Positions 1 through 11,855 are shown, counted from the first letter of the stretch. The stretch: 64,000 nt of DNA from Jacaranda mimosifolia (GCA_018894105.1 CM032128.1:35428799-35492798); one strand, 5' to 3'. A program made the numbers and translations. The notes: generated by a model from the sequence alone, not told the origin.

Positions 1-61
1 AAAGATTATCTTGAATATCATCTTTTAAAGTCACTGGGAGATGCAATAATATTATTAAGAC

Positions 62-1538
62 CTCAACATCCTTGCGCTCTTGCTGCTTTGTATGAGAGAG
101 CAGCAGGTTCAATGCACGCTTCCGCTCTGTTTCTTGAGAAGCATTGTAAGGCTCCTGTATCATAGAAAGAATTTTAAATATCAAGGAGACTATGAATGAC
201 AAATCTCTTCTGAAAATGCATAATTGAATGAACAGTCTCATAATAAAAACAAGTGCTATTAGGAGATAAGCAATTTTATCAAACCTTAACAAGTGGATGA
301 CCGGCAACATCACCAGGGGATGGAGCCCTAGCTATCAAGATAGCTCGAGATACTGGAAGAACATAAAATCAAGATAGGAATCAGAATTTGCTTCATTATT
401 TCATTATTCCAATAGCATGAGTTATTGCTGAGCCATGCTTCTGTAAATGCACAGATTAATCCAAGAAAGAAGGAACAACGAGATAAAGCTAGTAGGTACC
501 ACTATAATAACGATCCTTAAGTTCCTCCACAGTTTTTGATGACGGGAACCTATCAGCTATCACAGTGAAGCGAAGATCAAACTGTTCACACAAATCAAAC
601 AACTGATCTGTCCCTTCTTTGGTCCATGCCTAATGGAAGAATAGAAAAATACAAACCCTGAGCAATGTGACAGCATAGGAAAGACAAAATACTGGAAGCA
701 GTGTGATCTGCTGTGGTTCTTATTATTGATTATGTATGATAAAAAAGACAAAATACTGAAAGACAAACTCTGATACATACAGGATCAGTCAAGTACTTTT
801 CATACTCCTCATCGGTGTACTTGATCACGTCAATGGACTGCATTTTGCATCAATGTATTAGCAATTCAAGCACCACTTAATATGGGAACAAAGGCCAATT
901 CTGAACAAATATAAGCATGCTCCTAAAGCATTTAGAAGAGTACTTTGGCTTACTTTGTTATACTTCGCAAATGAATAGTCACCAGTAGGTGGAATGCCAT
1001 TTACCACTCGAACCTAAAAACATAAGAGCCCAATTACTTATCAATCTCGCATTTGAAAGTCCAGAAGTGATTGCTAAAAGCCCAAGAAACATACCCAATG
1101 GTAAAGCTGCAAGTTATCTTTCCTAGCAGAATTTGTAAAAGGAAGCCATTGCCAAGTAATCTGCAGAGACAAATTCTATTCTAAAAACTATACTACAAGA
1201 AGTTTTAAGTAGAAATCTAAAACACAAATATTGAACAGATATAAACACTGCGAACCTTCTCATTGTCAGCTTGTGCTTTTCGTTTCAATTGGTTCACATC
1301 AATGGCCGGCATCAAAGGCGCCAATCCCCCTGTAAGTGCGTAAACCTACAGCATCCCATCAAACGGTTCAAATGAAATCAAATAATTCAAGAAAATGGAG
1401 AAAGAATACAAAAAACATAGTGTTAACCTCGCGCGAAATGCCATCAGGTTTTCTCTGAGATTCTTTGGGAGGCTTCGACTTCTTCTCTTGTATAGGCAAT
1501 GCATTTTTCGGCAATCCTAATATATCCTTCGCATCCAT
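62..1538 (-). CDS. SWC4: SWC4/DMAP1-like subunit of SWR1 and NuA4 chromatin complexes (N-terminal part)
   Basis: Coding exons (minus strand): 1538-1428, 1345-1256, 1160-1095, 1013-954, 837-781, 629-500, 352-285 and 154-62; an intron then runs off the left edge. All boundaries are GT..AG and keep frame, giving about 225 residues of a family usually near 440. The start reads [11 protein letters not shown], followed by [18 protein letters not shown] and a tryptophan-rich SANT/Myb-like segment (around residues 110-170, ending [10 protein letters not shown]). These match plant SWC4/DMAP1, a nuclear subunit shared by the H2A.Z-depositing SWR1 complex and the NuA4 acetyltransferase (family knowledge). 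The ATG directly follows a pyrimidine tract and CAG, so a 5'-UTR intron ending at the start codon is possible. The leader probably begins near 1780, leaving about 220 bp to the solo LTR at 2007. Confidence 0.93.
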
Positions 1539-2006
1539 CTGAAAAAACAATTCTTTCCTTAAAAACTATATATTTCTTTTACAACGAAAGCTTTTCCTTA
1601 CAAAGGGAAGACGAAAAAGTCAAAACCCGTGACGCATCAGTAATTGAAAAGGAGAATTGGGTAACTTGGGAGATTTCCAGGTCGAATTACTGTAATTACA
1701 AAGAAATTAGGGTTTAGGAGAAGTGGAATTGGGGTTTTTTGAGCAAGAAGAGTGAGAGGTGATCGAAGAGGATAATTTGGATGAAACCAGATTGGGCGGT
1801 TAACCCGAATCCTCTGACTAATTCAGTATTTTCGTCAGCCCAACTCTTTAGTGGCCCAAAATCCAACTTTCAAGAGTACTTGTCAATCTCCATAATGGAT
1901 AATGGGCCAAATATAGACTTGGGACATATTAGCCCAGTTCGATCCATATGTAAATCTCTACAATCATTACTTTCTTTAGCCTTAAACAAACCAAAAACAA
2001 CATTAG
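1539..2006 (-). promoter_or_regulatory. SWC4 leader and promoter-proximal region
   Basis: Sequence between the SWC4 start codon and the solo LTR. The minus strand from about 1780 down to 1539 is pyrimidine-rich with AAACCCTAATTT and CTCTTC tracts, typical of plant housekeeping leaders. The segment next to the ATG looks like an intron 3' end. No clear TATA box was seen. The 5 bp at 2002-2006 (ATTAG) are the left target-site duplication of the LTR. Open frames here have no recognisable product. Confidence 0.5.
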
Positions 2007-2682
2007 TGATGAGGGTTGGATTTGTTGGACATTGGTTCAACTAGGAGACTTGATGAAACTCGACTTCTCTGGTCGATATACTTGTTCGGTGGGCTGAATC
2101 CTGCAATCACCAACAAACGTCAGGCTGGCCGAGGAGCCCTCGGCTTAGGCCCTCCAACACTCAAATCAATGCGGGTCGACTAGATAATAAGAGCAACAAA
2201 GTATGGACTTTTTGTATATCTCAGAGCATACCTTTAGAAGGTTGGAATGGAGGTATTTATAGCCTTCTTCGCCTGGGGATTTGTCTGTGATGCCCTTGAC
2301 GAGTAGGGAAGGCCTTTGTCCTTGCATGAGGGGCAATTGGTCAACTCCCCTCCCTCTGCCATTCCAGGTGGCCATCTTTCTAGGTTTTAAGGCAGAGGAG
2401 TACACTGTTGAAGCGCCTGCTGCGCTAGACGGTAATGGGGCGGCATGCGCCATTAATGCGAAGGCATGCCGCCTGTCAGCGCATTTAATACGACGGCAGA
2501 GTATTGTACTGCACCGACCTCTCTGGTCGACAGGGTCAACCAGACATTGTTCTGGGGAACCGATTAGAGGCACGGGTCGAGAAAGAGGTTGACCGAAGTC
2601 AATTGTGCCTATGGGCCTCGGATGTAAGATTGGGCCTGGCGCTACATCTCTGAGCCGAGCTACTTGGGCCAGTCCCATATCA
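2007..2682 (-). mobile_element. Solo LTR, family A, flanked by ATTAG target duplication
   Basis: Read on the minus strand the element begins TGATATGG at 2682 and ends TCATCA at 2007 (TG..CA ends). It is bracketed by identical 5-bp repeats ATTAG at 2002-2006 and 2683-2687. It carries a TATTTATAG-type box and a TTGAGTGTTGGAGGGCC segment typical of plant LTR R/U5 regions. The same segments occur in the same order in 39480-40225. No internal coding region or second LTR is present, so this is a solo LTR of 676 bp. Long open frames inside it are incidental. Confidence 0.88.
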
Positions 2683-2720
2683 ATTAGTATTATGATTCCA
2701 TCGTTATTTGATTTTGACTA

Positions 2721-3060
2721 GGGCTTTGTTTGGTTATGTTTCCCCGGAATAAAGTTGTTTCGGGGAAACATACCAAATATATCTCCATTTTTTTCTCTCA
2801 AAAATGCACATTCTCCTATATATATACATATGTTATATATATCATATATATTTTATTATTATTCTAATATTAAAAAAATCATTCAATTTCATTTTTACTC
2901 CAAAAACCCAACAAAAAAATATCGATTTGACTGTTACCGTAAAAAATATCTTCCCAAAAACATAAACAAATATACCAAAAAACAACTTTCACATTTTTCA
3001 ATAATTTATTTTCCCAAAACACATAATAAAATCAAACAAAAAATATAACCAAACATAACC
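2721..3060. mobile_element. MITE, family with GGCTTTGTTTGGTTATG ends
   Basis: The left end GGCTTTGTTTGGTTATG and right end ATAACCAAACATAACC are imperfect inverted repeats around an AT-rich, non-coding core. A sub-terminal palindrome, TTTCCCCGG..CGGGGAAA, lies inside the left end. A truncated relative lies at 59769-60070, with the same order of motifs (AAAACCCAACAAAAAA, ATCAAAAAACAAC). The target duplication is unclear; CTA may flank both ends. Confidence 0.7.
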
Positions 3061-3660
3061 TAGGTTTTTAGTAAATTTAACATAAATCAAAATTGCATAA
3101 TGTAATTAGAAAAAAAATCTCCACATCGAAAATTTTGTTGCTCAATCTTTCTGAAATTGTTTTCCGCAAACAAATTAATTTGAAAAAAAAAAAAATAGAG
3201 AGAGAGAGGTAGAAGAAAATATATATACATATATATATTTATATATATTTTTTAATTCCATGAAATCTTTGTCACTCAATTGAGCAGTTTGCTAAAGTTA
3301 AAAAGAAAGTAATCAATATCTAATCAATCATTCAGGCATTGGCTAAAGATGTAAGATTAAACAATAGTAAAGCCATGTTCGGATGTAGAATTAGGTCCCC
3401 CAAAGGCAATAACAATGATAATCCAGTCTTATGTCACTAACCAAAAGTTGAAAGCATAATTAAGTGCTTTTAACCATTAGATTAAAGCAGAGCTCCGCCT
3501 AATGCTCCACGTGGCAAACGAATAGGGTTTGGCAATTATTTGTTAGTTGATTCGATGGCCATTCACATGAACGTGGGCATTGTCGGCCGGCCGGCAGTTG
3601 TTGACTTTTCATCATCCCTAAAGTCCTGAAGCATAAACATAAGTATATAATGTTTGGTAA
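3061..3660. other. Intergenic spacer, no gene seen
   Basis: AT-rich non-coding DNA with A-runs, a GA-rich stretch near 3200 and TA repeats near 3220-3250. No reading frame with family features and no repeat boundary recognised. Confidence 0.5.
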
Positions 3661-3810
3661 TTTATTATCGTCGAGCCCAATTATACGGACCTATGATTTT
3701 AGTTGGAGCGATATGGGAGTCAAGCAACTACGATTGTACCAATTCTAGTCCTAAATCTGGAGTGGATTCGAGACCGCGGGGTATTCAAATCAGATTCGAG
3801 ACAAGTCTTA
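3661..3810 (+). repeat. SINE-like dispersed repeat, family 2
   Basis: Begins near TTATCGTCGAGCC and contains ACTACGATTGTACCAATTCTA, a pol III box-B-like GGATTCGAGACC, then CGGGGTATTCAAATCA. Clearly related segments occur at 11321-11504 and, inverted, at 17465-17612, both with long flanking direct repeats. Right boundary approximate; no clean duplication was found at this copy. Confidence 0.55.
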
Positions 3811-4864
3811 GACATTAATTGTGTATGCACGTATATCAGCTTGTGTATAAATTGGTAAGTTGTCAAAAATATATGTATTGATAACATAATTTTTGTGAGT
3901 CAGGGATTTTGAGTTAATTCATAAATTCTTTTTTTTATTTTATATATATACGAACTTTATTAAGATAAGATCCTCATTCAATATGCTCATTGGACAATAT
4001 ATGCCTTGATATATGGTTCTATAATTGATGATAAATTTGATGAGCAGATTTTATATGATGCATTGTTTGTGGGAATGATGATCGTGTATTTTTATTCTCA
4101 AGTTCCTTGACTAGGGAACTTTGATAACGTCTTCCCCTGAATTTATAAACTATTTTCATAAGGGTCCATTTTATGAATATCCCATTATATTCCCGAAGCT
4201 TAGGCCTTTTAAACCTCAATTTAGTGCTTCTTCTGCATCTATAATACCTACGCCTTCAAGAATTTTATATTCAACAATCTCAATTAAAAATAATTGTAAA
4301 AAATTCAAACATTTACCTATCAGTTGTGTGATAGATCAGCAGCTGCTCCCTCATACAAAAATAAATATTCTTCATGCACATACCAATATTAGCTTTCAAA
4401 TATGCAATATATTTTGATACAGAAGGAAAGGGGTCATTGCCTCAATATGTGTGTGTGTGTGTGTGTGTGTCTCCCACTCAAACAAATTTATTATAATGTA
4501 AGAAAGCCGTGACGATCTCCCGACCACTCTTTGAGAAAGATGAGAATTATTGAACTGAAAGTGCGAACCAATCTTGAATCAGTAGAACTATTTAATTTCG
4601 ACTTAATTGAAAGGAGAGTTGAGTTTAATTAATTATAGTCATACTGAGGTCAAAAAGGGTCAGCACTAGCCGGCTTGGTTTCTGAATTTTGCCTTCATAT
4701 TGGGGGCACACTTAACAACTTCTCACATGTTGCAGCTTTTGTTTGCGGCTGGCTTCCATGTGGGCTGTTAATTAATCACCTTATTACATATTTCCTCATA
4801 CCTTTTGGGGCAAAGAAATTAAAATGTTGAGCTAGCTGAATAAGCTGTGTACTTCCCCTGGTGT
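3811..4864. other. Intergenic spacer with GT microsatellite
   Basis: AT-rich spacer without a recognisable gene. A (GT)n microsatellite lies at about 4447-4470. The frames at 4019-4417 on both strands lack any family signature. Confidence 0.45.
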
Positions 4865-5146
4865 TAGGGTTGTAAATGAGACGAGACGAGATGATTTGAG
4901 ATCAATTATACCTCGTCAATTAAACGAGTCTAGTCGAGCTCAATAAAAAGTTTATAATTATAAATTTTATTTTGAGCCTAAATGAGCTTGAACTAATTTA
5001 AATTTATACGAGTTCAAGTTTTTATACTAACTTGTGACAAGCCTTGTCAAGTCGAACTCGATAAGGATCGCTCGAGTCTTTGTTTGTTCAATGAGTCAGC
5101 TTGGTCTTGCCATATTCGGGCTCGATTTGACTCGTTTATACCCCTA
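4865..5146. mobile_element. hAT-type MITE with an imperfect 8-bp target duplication
   Basis: Left end TAGGGTTGTAAATGAGACGAG and right end CTCGTTTATACCCCTA are inverted repeats. The flanks are CCTGGTGT (4857-4864) and CCTCGTGT (5147-5154), agreeing at 7 of 8 positions, as expected for a hAT insertion. The interior is rich in GAGCTCGA/TCGAGCTC. A related element is at 52482-52670. Confidence 0.72.
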
Positions 5147-5575
5147 CCTCGTGTGAACATATGATCAAAAAAGTCAGCCGAGGGATTAATTATAATTTTA
5201 TTCAAAATGTGAAAAGAAAAGTCAGACATTAACATAGACTAGGATTCTTGAGGAACAGGAAGAGGAGAAAACGTGTTTTTTTCATACGAGCTCGAGTTCT
5301 TATAATAACTTATAACAAGCATTATCGAGTCAAGCTCGCTAAAGCTCGATAGAACTCGCTCGAACATTCGTCTATTCAATGAATCGGACTTGATATTGCT
5401 ATATTCGGGCTCGACTCTGCTCGTTTACACCCCTACCTCATGTGAATATCTGACCAAAAAACTCAGCTGAGGGATAATTATAATTTTATTCAAAATCTGA
5501 AAAGAAAAGTCAGACATTAACTTAGACTAGGATTCTTGAGGAACAGGAAGAGGAGAAAACGCGTTTTTTTCCCCA
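5007..5575 (+). repeat. Tandem duplication spanning MITE right half and its flank
   Basis: About 280 bp (roughly 5007-5282) recurs immediately downstream (roughly 5284-5575). Both copies contain a MITE right half ending ATTCGGGCTCGA..CGTTTAYACCCCTACCTC, then a highly similar flank with TCAGACATTAAC and GATTCTTGAGGAACAGGAAG. The flank is better conserved than the MITE part. Confidence 0.8.
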
Positions 5576-6170
5576 TATTATATAGGTGACAGAAAAGTGC
5601 TAAATGGTAGCATCCAATGGGAGGGGACAAACGGCCGCTGCAGTTAACATCTGTGTTTGGTTTCCAGTTTCCACACTTACCTAATATTTGCCGCCCTTTT
5701 CACTTCTTCAGACCCTTTTCCTTCGGACAAACATCCCACCTATTATTATTCATTATCCTAAAAAGAATCGAACATTTTATGTTAATCAAAATTATAATTA
5801 ATTTTTTATTCTGCCTTGTTGAATTCAGTTGCGATTTGTTCTAGTCGAGGGAGCTAATTAACCTATCTGTCCAACAACTTTCAGTTAGCAGCTGGCTATG
5901 TCGTAATAATAATTAGTGAATCATTAACATTAAGAATTAGATTAAAACTCGTGTGTTAATAATATTCGTTAAGAAATACATAAGAAATTTAAAACCACAT
6001 ATATATATATATATTTATTTTTTTTAAAAATATAAAAATCAAAGAAAAGAATTCTTGTGGACAGTACGTACTTTTCTAAGCAAAATAAAGTAGCAATGTT
6101 TTCTGTCGGAACTAAATGGATTTTATTGTCGTAGCATCAGCAGTCCTGAGGGCATATGAATTTTTCTTTA
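5576..6170. other. Intergenic spacer, no gene seen
   Basis: AT-rich DNA with a TA repeat near 6000. Short open frames have no family features. Confidence 0.45.
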
Positions 6171-6912
6171 GGGCTGTCTGGTTTTATTTTTTGAAGATAT
6201 TTTAATTTTTTGATAAAATGGTGAAAAAAATTAGTGAAAAGTTACTTATATGTGTGATTTTGAAAATAAAATATTAGTTTGGATGTTTTGTTTAAAATGA
6301 AATGGGTTGTATTTGGATATTATGATATTTTCATATTAAAAATTGTAAAAATATGAGTATGAGAAAATAAAATATAAAAAGGGAGAGAGCGTGTATTAGT
6401 GTATTTGAAAAAATGTGTTGAGAATGAAACAACCCGTTTGGTTTTATTTCCAATTGCCATTTTGATTTTCAACTATTTTTAAAAGTTGGAAAGTTAGTTA
6501 AATAGAAATTGAATGTATTTGGATGAATGTTGGAAAATAATGATTATAATAGGTTGTAGAATTTAAAAATAGGTTAATTTATATTTTTAATATTTAAAAA
6601 GATTTATTTTTTAACATATATGTATATTTTATTAATTTAAAAATGATAGTGGGTAACTTTATGTCATATCAAATTTGAATTTGATTAATGTGTAATAGGA
6701 TGATATGGTAGGTTTAGAAATGGATTTTGGAAAGAAAATGTGTACTTTTTTTGGAAAAAATTATGAGAAAGTGTGTGTTTTCAATTTTCATTCCCACATG
6801 AAAACGAAAAGGGGGCTTGGAAATGAAACCAAACACCCTAAAAATGTCTGTGAAAATATAGGAGAAAGAGAAAATAAAAATGGTTTTTGGAAACAAAACC
6901 AAACGGGCACTT
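6171..6912. mobile_element. Two adjoining or nested MITEs of the CCCGTTTGGTTTTATTT family
   Basis: 6171-6430 starts GGGCTGTCTGGTTTTATTTT and lacks a clean right end. 6432-6910 runs from ACCCGTTTGGTTTTATTTC to AAACAAAACCAAACGGGCA, a good inverted-repeat pair. The interior of the second closely resembles the element at 38408-38830 (both contain CAAATTTGAATTTGATT and GTAACTTTATGTCA). Other family members are at 18759-19096 and 21028-21512. Non-coding. Confidence 0.75.
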
Positions 6913-7025
6913 AAGTTTTTCTTTTTAATTAGTCACCAGTGGTACTTATATATATAAGTAGACATTTATTTAATTATTATTATTTAATCTGTTTTTTAGA
7001 GCGTTGAAGGTGGTGGCCACCTCTC

Positions 7026-7033
7026 TATTTAAA
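7026..7033 (+). promoter_or_regulatory. Candidate TATA box of GA 2-oxidase
   Basis: TATTTAAA about 118 bp before the start codon, followed by a CT/CA-rich leader. Position and composition fit a core promoter; not tested. Confidence 0.5.
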
Positions 7034-7150
7034 CCGCGCAAACTCAACCCGATGTACCTCCCCTCCAACCTCATCATCAATCTCATAAACCTCAATTGAC
7101 AATATTACACTTAATTCCCTTTTATATTTCAGTTCTCTTTTCAGTTAACA

Positions 7151-9768
7151 ATGGTGGTGCCTTCTCCAGCTCCTCTGCGAAGCAAGAAAACTCGGGCCGT
7201 TGGAGTTCCAGTCATAGATCTCAGCCTGGAGAGGTCCAAGCTCAGTGAACTGATCATAAAAGCATGCGAAGAGTTTGGCTTTTTCCAGGTTGAAAATCAT
7301 GGAGTTTCAAGAGAAATAATCTCCAGGGTTGAAAGGGAAGGCCAAGACTTTTTCTCAAAACCTGCATGCGAGAAACAGCAGGCCGGGCCCCCCTCTCCAT
7401 TTGGCTATGGCTGCAAGAATATCGGGTTCAATGGAGATAAAGGCGAGCTCGAATATATCATCCTTGAAGCCAATCCTCATTCCATTTCTGAGAGATCTAA
7501 ATCCATCTCCACAGATCCTACAAAGTTCAGGTATTCCAGTTTTTCATTCTTGAAGTTTCATTTCAAGAAAATGAAAGATATTTTTGAGTCAATATTCAAA
7601 GTTAGTATTTCTTATTTAATTTATATAAATGTTGATCATTCCTACACTTGCATGCAGAATTAATAAATTAAGTTCTGTTTGGATAGCTACTTATAAATAA
7701 ATAAATAATAATGAATGAATCGGTGGATGGTAGTTACATGTAAATAAATATATATATCAAATCATGTTAGATCACATAAATGAATACGACTTCATATTCC
7801 TGTCACCGGCCATATATAACAACCATGGACTTTGTTAGAGTCTTTGACCTGTGAAAATTAAAAAGCTGAGTTTAATTCCAGGGTTTCCATTGAAAAATCT
7901 AGAAGTTGAATACTATTTATGGGTTTGAGGTGTGCCATGTATAAGGCACCACAGGACTTAGTGGGCTTTCGTAGTCAACCAAATGGTTAAATCTAACAGT
8001 TCCACGTGCAGCCCTTGAAGGCAAATAGCTTCAAATTTTCAGTCTGTAGGTCCATATACATAAAACCAGGTTGCAATAATGTCTAGTACTCTTTTGGGTT
8101 GGCTTCCATTCTTGATGAGGTTTTTCCTTAGTTGCCATCATTTATGTCTATCTGCATAACATATGAGAATAGACAACATATTATTACAATTACTACTTGC
8201 AAATATATATATCAACCTTGGAAATTAAGAAGTGACTTTTGTTGTTCCCTTTTGGCACATGCATGGTGAAAAAGGCAAAGTCTCATTGTAATGACGGTAT
8301 AATTATCTTAATGTGATTGGTCTATGTCAAAGCAAGAGCTTGGCCCTAGCTAGGCATGGCTGGGGTTGTTTAGGGGAAATATCTGTTTCAATTAGATGCC
8401 AAGAAAATGACTTTATAATTGGGTGTAGTTGGGCTCATAATTCACCTTATTATGTGCAATTATTGCTAAAAATCACATCAACTCAACCCAAAAGTAAGCG
8501 ATAAGGTCACTTTCTTTCGCATTTCTGGCTACAGGTACGCACTTTGAATTTGTCGCCGTACCTTAACTTTCCTTCCTTGCATTGAAGATTGGAATTTCGT
8601 TTTCATTTTTTAATTGGTGATTTAGGAACAAAAGGACACCAGCTAGTTAGCAATTTTATGACTTGAGCGTGCGATGAAATTCTTTCTTTTTAAGGTGGAG
8701 CAAGCAAAAAGTTATCTCCGTAGCCATTTGTCAACCGATCACTTAAAAATGTCACGTAAATGGGATAGGATTCAAAACATAAGTATACCAAGAATAATAA
8801 AAAAGTCAATTGATGAATCGATGACCTTAACACGGAAATCACGAGGTTTACGAGGGGAGGGGATGAGAAATAAGACCCTGACCTGGAGGACAAATATAGG
8901 AAAGGATCTGTTTGTCTTGTTTGAGGCAAACATAGTACTATGTAATTTTCAAAAGGTCTATGATTCTGTTCAAGCTTATATATATATATATGTATATGTT
9001 GTCGTTTTCTGCAGTTGTGCTGTGAATGATTACATACAAGCCGTTAGGAACCTGGCATGTGATATTCTTGATATGGTGGCTGAAGGGCTGTGGGTCCAAG
9101 ATAAATCTATTTTTAGTAAGCTCATTCGAGATGGAAATAGCGACTCATGCTTCAGGATCAATCACTATCCTTCAGCCAATACTGAGGATAATTGGAACAA
9201 CCCTTCATCCAAGTTGTTTGACAATCCCTCCAAAACTCGGATTGGTTTTGGAGAACATTCGGACCCTCAGATCCTCACCATTTTGCGATCCAACAACGTT
9301 GGTGGACTTCAGATTCTGTCCCGTGATGGCTTGTGGATTCCAATTCCTCCAGACTCCGACAAATTTTGTGTGTTTGTAGGTGATGCATTTCAGGTCAGTG
9401 ATGCGTACCCATTTTTCCACATCTTGGCATATGTAGTAAGACAAATTTTGTTCTTTCTGTCAAGTTATTGCTAACCATATGTGGGTTTGATTGTGTTGTT
9501 TGTGTAATTAATTCAGGCTCTAACTAATGGAAGATTCATGAGCGTGAGACATAGAGCGATAGCAAATTCAGTTAAACCAAGAATGTCAATAATGTATTTT
9601 GCGGCCCCACCTCTGAACGCGTGCATATCCCCTATACCACAAATGGTGTCGCATGAAAATCCATGTCTATATCGGTCTTTCACTTGGGGAGAGTACAAGA
9701 ATACTGCATATTCTTTGCGACTGGCTGATCATCGTCTTGATTTGTTCAAAAATAAAGAGATAGAGTAA
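7151..9768 (+). CDS. GA2ox: Gibberellin 2-oxidase (C19-type), 336 aa
   Basis: Exons 7151-7530, 9015-9393 and 9517-9768 join in frame to 336 residues, typical for the family. This 2-oxoglutarate/Fe(II) dioxygenase inactivates bioactive C19 gibberellins and their precursors by 2-beta-hydroxylation in the cytosol (family knowledge). Visible features: an N-terminal DIOX_N segment ([32 protein letters not shown]), then [11 protein letters not shown] with iron ligands His208 and Asp210, third ligand His265 in SVRHRAIAN, and the 2-oxoglutarate-binding pair Arg275-x-Ser277 (KPRMS). [20 protein letters not shown] and the GGLQI..WIPIPP segment favour GA2ox over GA20ox or GA3ox. Both introns sit at the usual family positions; intron 1 is unusually long (1.48 kb). 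No defects seen. The exact subfamily is inference. Confidence 0.93.
7531..9014 (+). other. Long intron 1 of the GA 2-oxidase
   Basis: Donor CAG|GTATTC and acceptor TTTTCTGCAG. AT-rich with TA repeats near 8977-8995. The long open frame crossing its 3' part (8674-9014) is intronic: its upstream residues have no family resemblance, whereas residues after the acceptor continue the dioxygenase. I could not assign an internal transposon. Confidence 0.7.
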
Positions 9769-11320
9769 TTTGATACTATAATTAATGCTTGATTGCCATG
9801 AATTAAGACAAAAGTAGGGCATAGGGTTTATAATAGTTGCACTTGCACATGTACATGTTGCATACAAGTTTTAATTAAAAGGGAAAAATGAGTGGTCATA
9901 TATAAGTAGGCTGATGGGCAAAGCTTTGATGTGAGTGCTGATGCCCCCATCTTCTTCAATTAGCACAAGATCAATTATGTAGTGCTTATCATGAAAAAGC
10001 AATAAAATTCTTTTGCAATTTGTTCCATGATTTAAGGTGTGATTCTTTTAGTAATATTATTATTATTATTATTGTCACAAAGTCACCACTAGAAAAGAAA
10101 AATGTACCATGGGTTACAGTTGCCCTCCAATCATAATCACCTTATTCTATTTCTCCATAGAAATTAATGGGCCATGAGTACTTTGCCAAATTAATTAAGA
10201 TACATGGGTTAATTATGGATATATATATGAATATGTCTCATCGGTTTGACGGTTCAACTTGGAAAATTATAATATAATGCCTTTAGTTATTGCACCAAAA
10301 AACATGGGATAATTACTATTAGTTACTTGGTACCATGTCTAAATCACCTTTGCTAGCTATTCTTTATTTTTCACATTTGATTTGTGCTAGCTTGTACTTC
10401 TTACAACTTTAACTCAAGGTAATTTAACAGTATAAATTAAAGTACCATTCTATGTCAATGCTTAATTATGGTAGAGAACCCCACTAAATCTTTGGCATGC
10501 ATGTGGCTTGCTCCTAATGTTTATCCTAGTTTACTTCAAAAAAAGAGAAAAAAAAAGAAATTATATTACCAATAATTGAAATTATTGTCCCCATAGTACT
10601 GGTAATAAATCATGCAAATATATCAGATTTGACATTGACATACATTAGTTATTATCAATATGCTTAAAGATATTGAATTTGTTCTATATAGGTGAATAAT
10701 TTGCTTACATTATGTCTGGTTTTTGGATTTTAATAAAAGTATTAGAATAATAATAATCAAAATCGTGATTAAAAATACATGCATAATCACATTGGAGTAT
10801 TATTCCACCAGCTCGCATTTTTGAAGGTTTTCTCCCATAAAACGTCTCAAAATTGAGCAATTTATAAATTGTTTAAAACCTTTGACTTCTCTAATGAAGA
10901 TTGGACTTATCCTCCAGTACAATTGGGGTAGGTTTTATCCGAAAAAGATGTGTTCTACGGCAGTAAAAATACCTTATAACTTATAAACTGTCTCGATATA
11001 CTCTACTCATTTGATGTGAGATAAGATCAATTTTCCTCACATTAAGCAATAATATATTTATTTTGTGTTCATTATTTGATATCCTTTTTCCATCTATTTC
11101 TCATTAAAATTTAATCCAAACATAATGTAATATTAGCTTTGGTCATGATCATATAATTTTGTTGTGAGGGAAAGAAAATTGATGCTTAGTTGCCTTGATC
11201 AATCATACCAATACTGAAAAGGATGATGACAGCTATGTTACAATAAGGAGATAGATATTGCCTTATGATTATTAATTAAGCTTTATATAAACAAGTTAGT
11301 TGGTACTAAGCATCTCTATT
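9769..11320. other. Intergenic spacer between GA2ox and PME
   Basis: Contains the GA2ox 3' region and a (TAT)n run near 10056-10072. Otherwise AT-rich with no recognisable gene. The left long direct repeat of the SINE-like element occupies 11295-11320. Confidence 0.5.
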
Positions 11321-11504
11321 GTCTTACTAATACAATTTCTTCCAGCTCAATTGTGCGGGCATGTAATATTAGCAGAGGCAATATGAGGGTTGAAACAACT
11401 ACGATTGCACCAATTCTAACCCTAAATCGGGATGGATTTGAGGATGCGGGGATACTCAAATCAAATTAGCGATGATCCCCTACCTTAAAAAAAAATAAAA
11501 AATG
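11321..11504 (+). mobile_element. SINE-like element, family 2, with A-rich tail and long direct repeats
   Basis: The body contains ACTACGATTGCACCAATTCTA and GGGGATACTCAAATCA and ends in an A-rich tail. It is flanked by a 26-bp direct repeat (11295-11320 and 11505-11530; 24 of 26 match) starting GTTAGTTGGT, as for target-primed retroposition. Related copies at 3661-3810 and 17465-17612. Confidence 0.75.
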
Positions 11505-11855
11505 GTTAGTTGGTGCTAAGCATCTTTATTTTCCATATATCAGGAGTACTAATTATTTGAGATCATGCTTACTTCTTTTGGCAATTTCCAAAGTTTCAGT
11601 GTTTGGTGAATTAGGTTTGATTCAATATATAGACACAACCGCATTACATGGGTTATCTTCAGACTTGATCCCAAATTTGTCCATCTCTGATCATTAATTT
11701 TTCCAAAATTTCAGACAGGCAACTCCTTTTATTAATTACATCTTTCCACAAACTGGAAAGAAAGATAAGCGGAGTTTATTGTGTATATATAAGAAGGGAA
11801 TACGTACATAATACATGTATACATTTGTATAAATATACGTATTTTGGGAACAAAC

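Noticed and set aside
2166..2678. Overlapping long open frames on both strands (170 aa minus, 103 aa plus)
   Set aside because: They lie entirely inside the solo LTR 2007-2682, are mutually antisense and contain no domain; they are by-products of its higher GC content.
6705..6914. Complementary 69-aa and 62-aa frames
   Set aside because: Both are inside the MITE at 6432-6910 and mirror its inverted structure.
8674..9474. A 266-aa continuous frame that looks like one exon
   Set aside because: Residues before 9015 have no dioxygenase similarity and precede a good TTTTCTGCAG acceptor; those after 9393 run past a good donor. Only 9015-9393 is exon 2 of the GA 2-oxidase.
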